From: Stichopus chloronotus
Lineage: Eukaryota; Echinodermata; Holothuroidea; Aspidochirotida; Stichopodidae
Length of the DNA: 64,000 nucleotides
NCBI GenBank assembly: GCA_021234535.1
Contig: CM037838.1
Span: 31,535,969 to 31,599,968 of the forward strand
Direction of reading: 5' to 3'
Each line of letters starts with the position of its first letter. The stretch's first letter is position 1. The position numbers and the translations under genes are program-made. Of this stretch, positions 10,601-18,522 are shown piece by piece. Below the pieces are notes generated by a model that ran no database searches, was not told the origin of the DNA, and saw nothing but the letters and a program-made list of their open reading frames with translations.

Positions 10601-12151
10601 GCCGTAGGTAGGGGCACATATTTGGGGGGAGGGGGGGGGGTGAGGGTCAAAAATTCCGACTGGGTGATTTTTTTTTTCAACTATATGGCGACCCCACTCC
10701 GATGGTATCAGACACTCTAACCTTCCCAAGAGGGGCGAAAAAATAAAGGGGTGCAGTCTTCACGAAAAGGGCTTTATCATGCTTGGCGAACCAAAGAAAA
10801 GAAAAAGCTTAGAGATGTGGGAAGATGAGTAACGGCAGAACTACGTAAGCGGAGCGGATCGCACAAGAAAATGTGTTTTTCAAACCCCCCAGATGGCAAG
10901 AAAGGACACTTTTAGGGCGGTTGCGACCTGGGTATGGGAGTTGCGAACGACGATATCTGGAAAATCTGGAATACCAGTTGGAATTTCACATATCAGTCTA
11001 GCTCATTTTATAGCATAAAAAAATACCAGATATTGCACCAGCTTGCGTCTTCATATTACCTGGTAATGGAAAAATTTCTCAATAAATCTGGAATACCATT
11101 TCAATTTGCCATATTTCAGTGTAGGATTAACGATAGTCGGACAATCTGAAATACCAGTTGGAAGTTTTCCTACTCAGTCTAGCACATTTTATGACATAGA
11201 ATGTCACTAATGCTTGTTCCGTCGTTTGGATATGTACACAATATGGATGGAATATGCGACTGAAAATCCACGTTTTCAGTATATGTAACGTTCTTAATTG
11301 GTTAATTTTGTACATTGTAGCTTCCCTAGCATAACAAGACTAGGGTTAAGTTTGCACCATGGGTGGCCTTTATGCTTCGAGACATTCCGCTGACATATTA
11401 GTTTGAAGGTGTGTGGTATTTATATAGTTGCATTCTCGACTCTTTTCCTCCCCATAATGTACGCAAGCCTATTAGTGCCGTCTATATAAATATTTTTATT
11501 CTGTAATAACAGATTATTAATCTGTATTTACAAATTGTTAATCTGTATTTACAGATTACTTTAAAAAAGATGATAATGCCATCTACATAAATATTTTTAA
11601 TCTGTAATTACAGATATACAGACTTTCGATCTGCAATAACATATTATTAATATGTCATTACAGATTGAAAATATTTACATACATGGCACTGATAGGCTTC
11701 CGTAATAACACACTGCACTGATGATTAGCAATATAGCTTATGCACTAAGCCTAAAACCTTGTACAATGAACAATAACGTAGGCCTCATTATATATCCGAG
11801 GCCAAATAGCAGTTCAAGTCTTATGCACAGTTGTAACTAAGTCACTCTTTTTCTGGCAAGTCAAATCAACTGCACTCATTTCAGCGACCCGATTCAAGAC
11901 TCGACAATAACTTATTCAAGTCAGGTAATTTTGGAAGCTGTGACTTGAATCATGACTTGATTTACAACTCTGGTCTTATGTGTTTCCATGAATGTAAATC
12001 TATTTATAAATAATACTGTGACGCACAGCAATGATAGTTCGTGTTTTCCGTACGTAAATTCCTCCTATTACTTACCAGAAACCAAAATTACTACAAACGT
12101 TAACAAATAAGTTGCCAGTATTTCTCTGGTTCTGTCTCTCTTACGATACAT
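1495..12151 (-). CDS. Seven-exon gene: single-TSP1 type I membrane protein with tyrosine-rich tail
   Basis: Gene model assembled from exons 12076-12151, 9827-10234, 7359-7467, 6704-6781, 5485-5562, 3993-4043 and 1495-1600 (minus strand). Exon lengths sum to 906 nt, i.e. 301 residues plus stop, and every junction is phase-compatible (1,1,2,2,2,2). Predicted order: signal peptide (1-26), basic spacer (27-108), one TSP1 domain (109-151, six Cys), transmembrane helix (162-183), cytoplasmic tail (184-301) with Tyr228, Tyr233, Tyr246, Tyr260 and Tyr284. Known: TSP1 modules bind glycans and extracellular proteins and are often coded by 1-1 phase exons, as here. Inference: a surface receptor that signals through phosphotyrosine. 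Sequons at Asn64 and Asn116. I recognise no named family with this layout. The seven linked, phase-matched exons make chance unlikely, though the tail exons are short and lack homology support. Confidence 0.66.
2060..3600. repeat. Diverged tandem repeat, unit about 140-170 bp
   Basis: A motif close to TTTTGCATGATTTCATAATA followed by a GGCCCATATGGCCC-like block recurs near 2125, 2415, 2550, 2800, 2945, 3090, 3280, 3415 and 3545. Between copies are recurring TACCA...GTGCTAATGTGACA segments. Copies are strongly diverged, so this is an old array. It fills most of the last intron (1601-3992) of the TSP1 gene. Confidence 0.7.
3993..4043 (-). CDS. Exon 6: acidic tail exon with YLIP motif
   Basis: A 51-nt exon, phases 2-2, with acceptor (GTTCATTCTGAATTGCAG) and donor GTGAGT. 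The translation is an acidic stretch followed by DGYLIPG, placing Tyr260 in a YxxP context known as an SH2-binding type in other proteins. At first sight its CxDDDExC character resembles the end of an LDL-receptor class A repeat, but its phase and position fit the tail better. Confidence 0.48.
4285..4372. repeat. Short minisatellite, TTGATATTGATTA-like unit
   Basis: Six or so imperfect copies of a 12-14 bp unit based on TTGATATTGATTA lie in the intron between exons 6 and 7's upstream neighbour (4044-5484). Confidence 0.75.
4776..5085 (-). mobile_element. L2/CR1-like non-LTR retrotransposon 3' remnant
   Basis: On the minus strand the region encodes the C-terminal tail typical of L2/CR1-group reverse transcriptase proteins (RTFADRTFHHAAPCLRNSLP, then SLDQFKRSLKTF). 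It is followed by a non-coding end containing TGTAAAGCGCATTGAGCA and a (TTATTA)n tail (TAATAATAATAATAA on the plus strand at about 4774-4790). Heavily 5'-truncated. It sits in an intron of the TSP1 gene, in the same orientation. Confidence 0.75.
5485..5562 (-). CDS. Exon 5: ITAM-like tyrosine motif exon
   Basis: This 78-nt exon has phases 2-2, a strong acceptor (TTTTCCTGCAG) and a GTAAGT donor at 5479-5484. It encodes Tyr228 (YKEP), Tyr233 (YVDV) and Tyr246 (YFAI). YVDV and YFAI are separated by nine residues. That fits the ITAM spacing YxxL/I-x6-12-YxxL/I except that Val replaces Leu/Ile in the first half. The palindromic MITE-like element begins about 36 bp away, in the adjoining intron. 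Confidence 0.55.
5599..6139. mobile_element. MITE-like palindromic element, copy 1
   Basis: Ends are inverted copies of ACGAAAGCCTATTAGTGCCA, continuing into TCTATATAAATATTTT (left) and its near-complement ending at 6139. The interior is a chain of self-complementary AATCTGTAATAACAGATTA-like modules, so the whole element could fold on itself. There is no coding capacity. An internal second left-end-like segment near 5805 (GTGTTAGTGCCATCTACAAA) suggests nested or fused copies. It lies in the intron between exons 4 and 5 of the TSP1 gene. Confidence 0.8.
6197..6290 (-). pseudogene. Possible decayed duplicate of tail exon 5
   Basis: Minus-strand sequence reads PLKNKRTPYADER..., resembling exon 5 (SLKYKEPSYVDVR...). 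Further on, TACTTCGCTTTG would read YFAL in a shifted frame, matching exon 5's YFAI. A weak donor GTAAAG follows (6191-6196), but acceptor phases do not fit the exon chain. I read it as a degenerate or alternatively used exon duplicate, separated from exon 5 by the MITE-like element. Confidence 0.35.
6700..6781 (-). CDS. Exon 4: juxtamembrane tail, with stop codon at its donor site
   Basis: Acceptor CAG is at 6782-6784. The exon reads a Lys/Glu/Ser-rich tail segment (NPEKSKKTSEIEKASDDISK, then GPPLNV). The GTAAGT donor at 6698-6703 ends the exon at 6704 in phase 2. If the intron is not removed, the same bases read GTG TAA, so translation stops at 6700. Splicing therefore gives the long tyrosine-bearing tail and retention gives a 224-residue form without it. 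Both readings are open. Confidence 0.55.
7359..7467 (-). CDS. Exon 3: transmembrane helix
   Basis: This 109-nt exon starts in phase 1 after a CAG acceptor and ends in phase 2 at a GTTAGT donor. The translation is a run of about 22 uncharged residues (VLSVVMLVTGFLGGVLLATV), then Tyr-Leu-Lys and a Lys-rich stretch, as expected for a single membrane pass followed by a cytosolic basic anchor. The acceptor tract directly abuts a poly-G run on the plus strand (about 7479-7493), which forms a poly-C pyrimidine tract on the coding strand. Confidence 0.62.
7479..7493 (+). repeat. Poly-G tract
   Basis: An uninterrupted G run next to the acceptor of exon 3. Similar mononucleotide G/C tracts occur near 10621, 25421, 41081, 50514, 54599 and 60488. 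Confidence 0.9.
8367..9130 (+). pseudogene. Non-LTR retrotransposon reverse transcriptase remnant
   Basis: Plus-strand frames, broken by shifts, spell the C-terminal part of an endonuclease-reverse transcriptase polyprotein. The pieces are SDLQHLLSTYNTFSVKTDLR near 8420, FKYLGSYVSRN near 8575, GRLGNSF...ETKLKVCNQRVTQCLEYGSK near 8650-8770, QLRTIQQRHLRSIL near 8797, then RLWRRGHVTYQM near 8915 and VGPPLLRFQDTFKEIL near 9000. This is the usual order of the post-catalytic region in RTE/CR1-type elements. The catalytic FADD region is missing or unrecognisable. It is dead and lies inside intron 2 of the TSP1 gene, antisense to it. Confidence 0.75.
9827..10234 (-). CDS. Exon 2: basic spacer and thrombospondin type 1 domain
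   Basis: This 408-nt exon starts and ends in phase 1, as is usual for exons of extracellular modules. Residues 109-151 of the model show the TSP1 signature W..W..C...CG.G...R..., followed by four further Cys (130, 135, 146, 151), giving six in total. The preceding spacer is rich in Arg and Lys and includes the dibasic run RLRR (89-92), a possible furin-type site. A second run, KKRRRS (154-159), lies between the TSP1 domain and the membrane helix. Donor GTAAGT is at 9821-9826. An alternative acceptor at 10263-10264 would give a start phase that does not match exon 1. Confidence 0.78.
10940..11200. repeat. Imperfect direct repeat, about 180 bp apart
   Basis: AATCTGGAATACCAGTTGGA at about 10970 recurs as AATCTGAAATACCAGTTGGA at about 11144. 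Both are followed by TCAGTCTAGC(T/A)CATTTTAT, and a third partial copy is at about 11085. In intron 1 of the TSP1 gene. Confidence 0.65.
11461..11703. mobile_element. MITE-like palindromic element, copy 2
   Basis: Same family as the element at 5599. Left end ACGCAAGCCTATTAGTGCCG, right end GGCACTGATAGGCTTCCGT (inverted), and an interior of AATCTGTAATTACAG-type modules, but less than half the length. An internal end-like segment lies near 11570. Located in intron 1 of the TSP1 gene. Confidence 0.78.
12076..12151 (-). CDS. Exon 1: signal peptide
   Basis: The ATG at 12151 opens 25 codons ending in phase 1 at a consensus GTAAGT donor (12070-12075). The peptide starts with a charged stretch (MYRKRDRTREI), then a hydrophobic core (LATYLLTFVVILV), then Ser-Gly: a typical signal peptide. 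The frame stays open further upstream, but I see no other in-frame ATG there. The first intron (10235-12075) is about 1.84 kb and holds the shorter palindromic MITE-like element. Confidence 0.62.
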
Positions 12152-12271
12152 CACGAGAAGCAAACAAAGCCTACTATTCTTCTGAAATCTGTTTGCAAAG
12201 ACCAAAACAGACGCGCCAAGACTGATGCGTTGTTGTTTGACTTTTCTAATTTTATTACTTCTGTGCGTCAA

Positions 12272-14380
12272 AATTTAACCTTCCTGCACGTCCTGCACGG
12301 CAACGCGCACTGAAATCCTACGACACTGAAGACTTTCATGGTATCTTCGAAGGGTAGACTTTAAGCCCTGGTCACACTAGCGCGGTTCAATACGCAATTC
12401 AACTTTCAACTAAATAGTAGTGCAAATTGAGTTTATCATTAAAATTCTTCAGAATAAATACCGTCATAATTTCTCTTAATTCTGGATTTCTTGAAAAGAA
12501 GAATCGATTTCGTAGTTCACATTTTGCGTTCATTTATGTAAACGGCAATTGCATGCTGGTATGAGCTAAAAATCCAAGGCTTTTCGGTATATACGCTCTG
12601 TGCCAACTGTTGATGGGGTGTTCAGCCAGCTTAAACAGTCTATCCACGATGTCAGCTATCATATAAGTAATGAAGGAGGCAGCTTGAGCCTCGGCCACAC
12701 CTATACACCCACCCCGCCACTGAACATCATATTAATTTAATGTACTTGTTGTTGATACAGATCAAGGGGGTGGGATGAAGCCGGGAAATTCTTGACCACG
12801 TGGATCCGCTCTTGTGATTAGAGGACAAGACCATGGTATTTACGTCTCCCACAAATTCACTTTGAAAGTACCCATTCATTTACGCACATACTGGCAAGCA
12901 CCAAAGACAGGCATTAAATTACCAGAGAGTTGCTACTTTTACAACGCCAGAGAGAGTGGCAAGTGCCATTTTATGCAATCTGAGGGGTATTTATATCAAC
13001 AAGTTTTTTTTGCATAATTGGCGTCAACGATGATGGCGCTCGGCTTACATGGAGTCATTACTGCTGCCTCACACTTATGCCTCTTACCAAAATGTGTGAA
13101 TCCTGAATTATTAAGGAACGTTTGTTTTTTCCTGTGGTATTTCCCTCTAACAAAGTAATACCGGAAAAGTGAATCTGGAAATATAAGGAAAATTAATTGT
13201 AATTCAGATATTTGGTGGCATTGAGCAGCATCTGAGGGCCTCATAATCTTCATTTTTTGTAAAGGAAACACCAGCTCCCCGTACACTAAATCCCGGGTCA
13301 GCGATAACCATCCCTTTGACAAAAATTCTTCCCTACATGCCCTATGCATCAGAGAATTGATCATGCTATTGATTAACTTTATGCAGATGTTATTTGAGAA
13401 TAGAATGTACAAATTTCATAAATATTAAGTACCAGTGTAATTCTTTATTTAAACTTTCAAGTCATGGAATTATTGCTGTGAGGCACAATATGTACCAATA
13501 AGAAGGCAAAGGTAGATATTACTATTAAAGCATACGTTTTACAGTTAGACATTTTTTTCATGATGAAATATCAAAATTTACTGTTGTAAAATGTAAACAG
13601 GTGATATTATGACGGATCAAAGACACGTTCAGTAACAAACGTTAAAAGGCAAAACGGTAATACATAGCTCTGCTATAATTTAAAAAAAAATCGTCTTGTA
13701 ACATGTGTAAATAAAAACAAATAAGGACAGACACTTTCATTAGAAGTGTCTGAGGCTAATAAATGTCAACGACTAAAGCAAACTTACAGTACATACCAGA
13801 CTTGGAAATATGACACATAAATGATTTACATCTCCATGGACAACACTTTCAACACAAAAAACATAAAGTATGTGTTAGATGGAATGCATAAGCTTTTGGT
13901 GGGAGATGAAGGAACTGACCTGTGACCTCCGAATGCATTCGGAGTAAAAAAAAAAGAAAAAAAACCTACATAAACTGGTAAGACAAAAAAAAAAAAGTGT
14001 TAACACAATTCATTTGTCCAATAAAGCTTGTCCGATTGAGTACTTGTTACAAACTGGGTGCAGAGGTAGAGATCATAGCCCATCTGGATCAAACTCCAGC
14101 AAATTTGAGCCCCCCCGACACACACACTTCACCTTTTGTGCATACCACTTGTCTTGCTTGTGTTAATCCTTTTATAAAAGTTTTCCTTTTAGCAGACAAA
14201 AATAATTTGTTGATAAAACATAACAACTGGTTACAAATACATGGATGTTATAGAAACATTTGACATTTGAACCCAAACAACAAATGTACCCAGTCAAGCT
14301 TCCCCTGTAACATACCCCAGACAACTTCTTCAGGCATAAAGATACATGACAAGAGCATGGTACCTAGCACAAGACCTCAA
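12272..14380. other. No gene recognised
   Basis: AT-rich sequence with several poly-A and poly-T runs. Its proximal part should contain the promoter of the TSP1 gene (start 12151), but I see no clear TATA box or other motif. A 138-codon minus frame at 12996-13412 shows no domain or splice support. Confidence 0.4.
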
Positions 14381-14389
14381 AGAAAGCAT

Positions 14390-14598
14390 GCATACATATA
14401 CCTTTGACCTCTGTTATTTCTGATGGTAGGCTGCTTGACAACTGCTTACTCTCATGTGATGCATCTTCAAACAATCCTTCCATGACGTAATACATTTTGC
14501 GATCTTTGAACCCCACTTGGCAACCACAACTAGTATCCTCAGTTGGATACTTCAGTGTGTGAGGTTTAGCATGTAGTAACTTTCTACAGTAGCTAGCA
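14390..14598 (-). CDS. Candidate exon, unknown protein
   Basis: A minus-strand frame flanked by a plausible acceptor (TTTTTACTTGCTAG) and a GT donor. It encodes a segment beginning near YCRKLLHAKPHTLKYPTEDT, followed by SCGCQVGFKDRKMYYVMEGL and an acidic/Ser-rich end. The composition looks like real protein, but I recognise no family and could not link it by phase to other exons. Confidence 0.28.
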
Positions 14599-15326
14599 AG
14601 TAAAAAGATACAGTATGTGTATACTGTGTATGGCACACTAATCTACACAGTTCACGAAAAACTTTTCACACAAACATTTTGCTGGATATATGGAGATGGT
14701 ATTTTTCAGTGTTGCAAAAACATGTACTCACAAATTACAGCACAACATATGACAATAGACTATATGTTAGACAGTGTGTATTCACTTAGAAAAGCTGGAG
14801 TTGTAACACACATCCATAATAAAATAATTGTGATACGTAAATGGTGTGAACAGAAATTGGGCGCTGCAACACAGGTTTTGATAATCAACACTTCAGCAAT
14901 TCGCTATCATAGACAACAGTTCAAATAACTGTTTAAAGGCAGTCACTCATCACCCCAGACACCCCCCCCAGTCTTCCATCCACTTACTTCTAGTGCCTCC
15001 CACAGTCTAAAAAAAAAAAAACGGCCACATGTTTAATCAAATCCTGAGACCCGGTGTATGATGTGTAATATGAGCTACTGTGAATCTTTCCAATTTGCTG
15101 TCAGTTAAAGAGCAGAATCAATTGAGAATTTTGGTAAACCCTGGCAAAAAATGTGGCTTGGGGTAATGAGAGACTGCCTTTAATCAACGTAGAGTTGTGA
15201 AGCATGGCCATACTAACCAGCAGCATGCATAAGTGAGTGAACTCGCTCAGCAGAAAAAAATGGTCCAGATCTAAAAAGGCGTTGAAGATCAAACATGTTC
15301 TGTGCTCAGTAAACTGCAAAGGAAAC

Positions 15327-16330
15327 CCCTGCTTCATGGCAATCACGGACACCCAAGCTTCATGGCAGTCAAGGAGACCCCTGTTTCATGGCAGTCAAGG
15401 AGACCTCTGCTTCATGGCAGTCAAAGAGACCCCTGCTTCATGGCAGTCAAAGAGACTCCTGCTTCATGGCAGCCAAGGAGACCCCTGCTTCATGGCAGTC
15501 AAAGAGACCCCTGCTTCATGGCAGTCAAAGAGACTCCTGTTTCATGGCAGTCAAGGAGATCTCTGCTTCATGGCAATCAAAGAGACTCCTGCTTCATGGC
15601 AGTCAAAGAGACTCCTGCTTCATGGCAGTCAAGGAGACCTCTGCTTCATGGCAATCAAAGAGACTCCTGCTTCATGGCAGTCAAAGAGACCCCTACTTCA
15701 TGGCAGTCAAAGAGACTCCTGCTTCATGGCAGTCAAAGAGACCCCTGCTTCATGGCAGTCACAGAGACCCCTGCTTCATGGCAGTCAAAGAGACTCCTGC
15801 TTCATGGCAGCCAAGGAGACCCCTGCTTCATGGCAGTCAAAGAGACTCCTGCTTCATGGCAGTCAAGGAGACCTCTGCTTCATGGCAGTCAAAAAGACCC
15901 CTGCTTCATGGCAGTCAAGGAGACCTCTGCTTCATGGCAGTCAAAGAGACTCCTGCTTCATGGCAGTCAAAGAGACCCCTGCTTCATGGCAGTCAAAGAG
16001 ACCCCTGCTTCATGGCAGCCAAGGAGATCCCTGCTTTATGGCAGTCAAGGAGACCCCTGCTTCATGGCAGTCAAGGAGACCCCTGCTTCATGGCAGTCAA
16101 AGAGACCCCTGCTTCATGGCAGTCAAAGAGACTGTGCTTCATGGCAGTCAAGGAGACCCAAGCTTCATGGCAGTCAAGGAGACCCCTGCTCCATGGTAGT
16201 CCTGGAGACACCTCCATTGTACAGTTAAGGAGATCCCTGGTCCATGCCACATACACAGATCACTGTTCCCATGGCAGTCAAGGAGACCCCTGCTCCATGG
16301 CATTCATGGAGACCCTTGCTCCATGGCTGT
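15327..16330 (+). repeat. 26-bp minisatellite, about 35-38 copies
   Basis: A 26-bp unit starting CTGCTTCATGGCAGTCAAAG recurs with a near-exact period; variation is confined to a few positions (AAAGA/AAGGA, CCC/CTC/TCT). Copies decay after about 16200. Because 26 is not a multiple of 3 and the unit lacks stops in all three plus frames, three overlapping open frames of more than 300 codons arise. They are translations of the repeat, not genes. Confidence 0.95.
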
Positions 16331-16569
16331 GCTCCCCTGCTGTTAAAACAGTTGCCTTATCCATGTGGCAAAAAATTTATCCACATAACATAGTAGTACA
16401 GTGATGTTTATGTTGTTCTTTATGTAACAGCGAGTCACATTTATCTCCAAATTGTGCATGCAACTTGGACTATTGAAAATGTTTTACAGTAACATTACAC
16501 ATTGCACAACATTCATAAAGGCATGGTCCTTAGTATATCAATCTGTAGGTAACACAATTTAACACAAGG

Positions 16570-16745
16570 GAAAGATCATGTACATGTCATCAGAGAGCCC
16601 ATTAGCCATATGCTGCATATCTGCAGCTTCCTCGACCTTTCTCCAGACTTGCTATCTCTAATTTAATCTCTTGAGCAAACAAGGTCCTGGAGACATGATC
16701 GATGGGGGACAATTTCCTTATCAACAAGTTGCTGGAGCTATTTGC
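16570..16745 (-). CDS. Candidate helical exon with frameshift, unknown protein
   Basis: Minus-strand frame LLIRKLSPIDHVSRTLFAQE, then IKLEIASLEK, is followed after a one-base shift by VEEAADMQHMANGLSDDMYM. Both halves look like continuous helical protein, suggesting an exon disrupted by an indel, or an exon end plus chance frame. Unrecognised. It may pair with the candidate at 14390, with the minisatellite in the intron between them. Confidence 0.25.
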
Positions 16746-16930
16746 TAACTCAGTTAATTAGTCACGATCTATCAGGCACCCCTGCAAAGAAGAGAGAGGA
16801 TGACTTGTGCTCTGATAAACAAAGTCCGAAAAACCCACAGACAGGCACAGGTTTTTCAATTTTCAGATGGTGTAGCGTAACAGTAATGGGGAAATTAACT
16901 GCAAGTAAAGTTCAAACATGCTGGAAATGA

Positions 16931-17563
16931 TGTCATAGGAAGTTGATTAGCCCCATATGAAGGTGATGGTGTTGAATTCCATAAAAATAGAGTTGATATC
17001 AGTTTACAAATAAAGCTTTTACTTCACCCCTGTTACTAAGGTTTTGATGACAACATTGGAAATATGTTGACATAAGAGATAAGTTTGTCAAATACTGTAT
17101 TTGCAGCTGTGTGTATACAGAAACGTATTTCCATATACCTCAGTTTTCTACCATTTTGCTGGCGACGGGGAGGGCACTGGTCAGGGGGTCTCTTACTATT
17201 AGTTGGTTAGGTTAATCTGGCAATGAAGTTGGTAATATGTGGTATGTTACAATGTGTTAGTAAATGGAATAATTAAGCTTTAATATTTTGCATGTAGCAC
17301 TTGTATTATGCAGTTAATGACAGTAAGTACCACATTTATGAGTGAACAAGATCAGTAACACATGCAGCAGTCTGACTGCTTACTAAAGCAGAATGTAATG
17401 TGATACTAAAACTATTTGCAATGTTACATTGTATTGTATTCTATGTTATTGTATTACATTGTATTGTACTACACTGAACAATTATATATTCAGTATTGTA
17501 CCATAATGAATGTTACTGCATGGTGCTGTATTCTATTGCATCAAATCAGCAATGACAACTATG
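16931..17563. other. No gene; 3' flank of FMO gene A
   Basis: Contains short TTGTATTGTATTC-type repeats near 17420-17480. This holds the 3' UTR of the minus-strand FMO gene; no other signal was seen. Confidence 0.5.
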
Positions 17564-18522
17564 TTAACCAAACCAACGTCTCAGGAATGCAGCAAGGACA
17601 ATTCCAAACAATATGAAAATAATGACTTTTGTGTAAGATGGTTTTGTTTCAAGCTTACGTGTTTTGAAGGGAGCTTCTATTCTGTCCCATGCGGTCATGA
17701 TGGCATTCCTAGCACCATTCCATTTACCTGGTCCATGGATCCGATACTGATACGGCAATGTAGTGCCAAAGATGACCTTGAAGAAGAGCATGGGGTCAGT
17801 GAAAAACAGTTTCACAAAATTTGGTTTTGCACCAAACTCTGTGGCTAGCTCATCCATGTATTCCACGAAATCGACTTGTATCGTGTGACGCTGCGAGGTG
17901 ACATACCTCTTAGCCATGGACTCCCTTTTCTCTGTGATGTCCTGTCTCATTTTCTCCTTTGAGGGGAGGTGGGTGACACCCTTGAAGACCCTGGTGGCCC
18001 ACCGGCACTGCAATTCCGAAAGAGGGTTAATGGCACCCCAGGGCTGTACAAGCCCAATCACAGCCAGAGATGGCTGCTCCAGATCTGGTGGAAAGACGTA
18101 CTTGTACAGCTCAACTTTGTTCTTTTCGACCTTGATGACAGATTCAGGAAGAAACGGATAGCCAAATTCATACCCGGTGCCAATGATGACGGCATCCACG
18201 TTGTCCTCGGACGTGCCATCTTCAAACTCAATGCCATTCTTGGTGAAGCGCCTGATGTTGGGTTTCACTATCACTGTGCCATTCGCTATCCTGTTTGGTA
18301 GGTCATCATTCACCATGGGATGGGCAGACAATGGTTTATGCTTGGGCAGGAGTCCATACAACTTGTGATTGACGCTAAATTCAACTTTAGCTCAAAGAAG
18401 GCATTCTGCAACCAAAGTGGAAACCAGAAGAGGAACCTCTTGACATTAAGGATGTCCACTGGGATACCAAAGTCAGCAATTCGGTGAATGACCCATGTAC
18501 CTCTTCTGGTGCTCAAGTAAAC
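17564..18522 (-). CDS. FMO gene A, exon 2 (frameshifted)
   Basis: Starts VYLSTRRGTW after acceptor AATCCAACAG. Its length, 959 nt, is one short of a multiple of three. The upstream part is in frame to about 18376, then reading resumes one frame over at NHKLYGLLP and runs open to the TAA at 17564. Aligned residue by residue with gene B the region needs no amino-acid gap, so a single missing base explains it. Confidence 0.88.

Noticed and set aside
12996..13412. 138-codon minus frame as a gene
   Set aside because: No recognisable domain and no clear splice sites.
15327..16330. CRISPR array
   Set aside because: Units abut with no spacers and the sequence is animal; it is a minisatellite.
15237..16404. 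Three overlapping frames of more than 300 codons on the plus strand
   Set aside because: They are translations of the 26-bp minisatellite in its three frames, with no domain and no start context.
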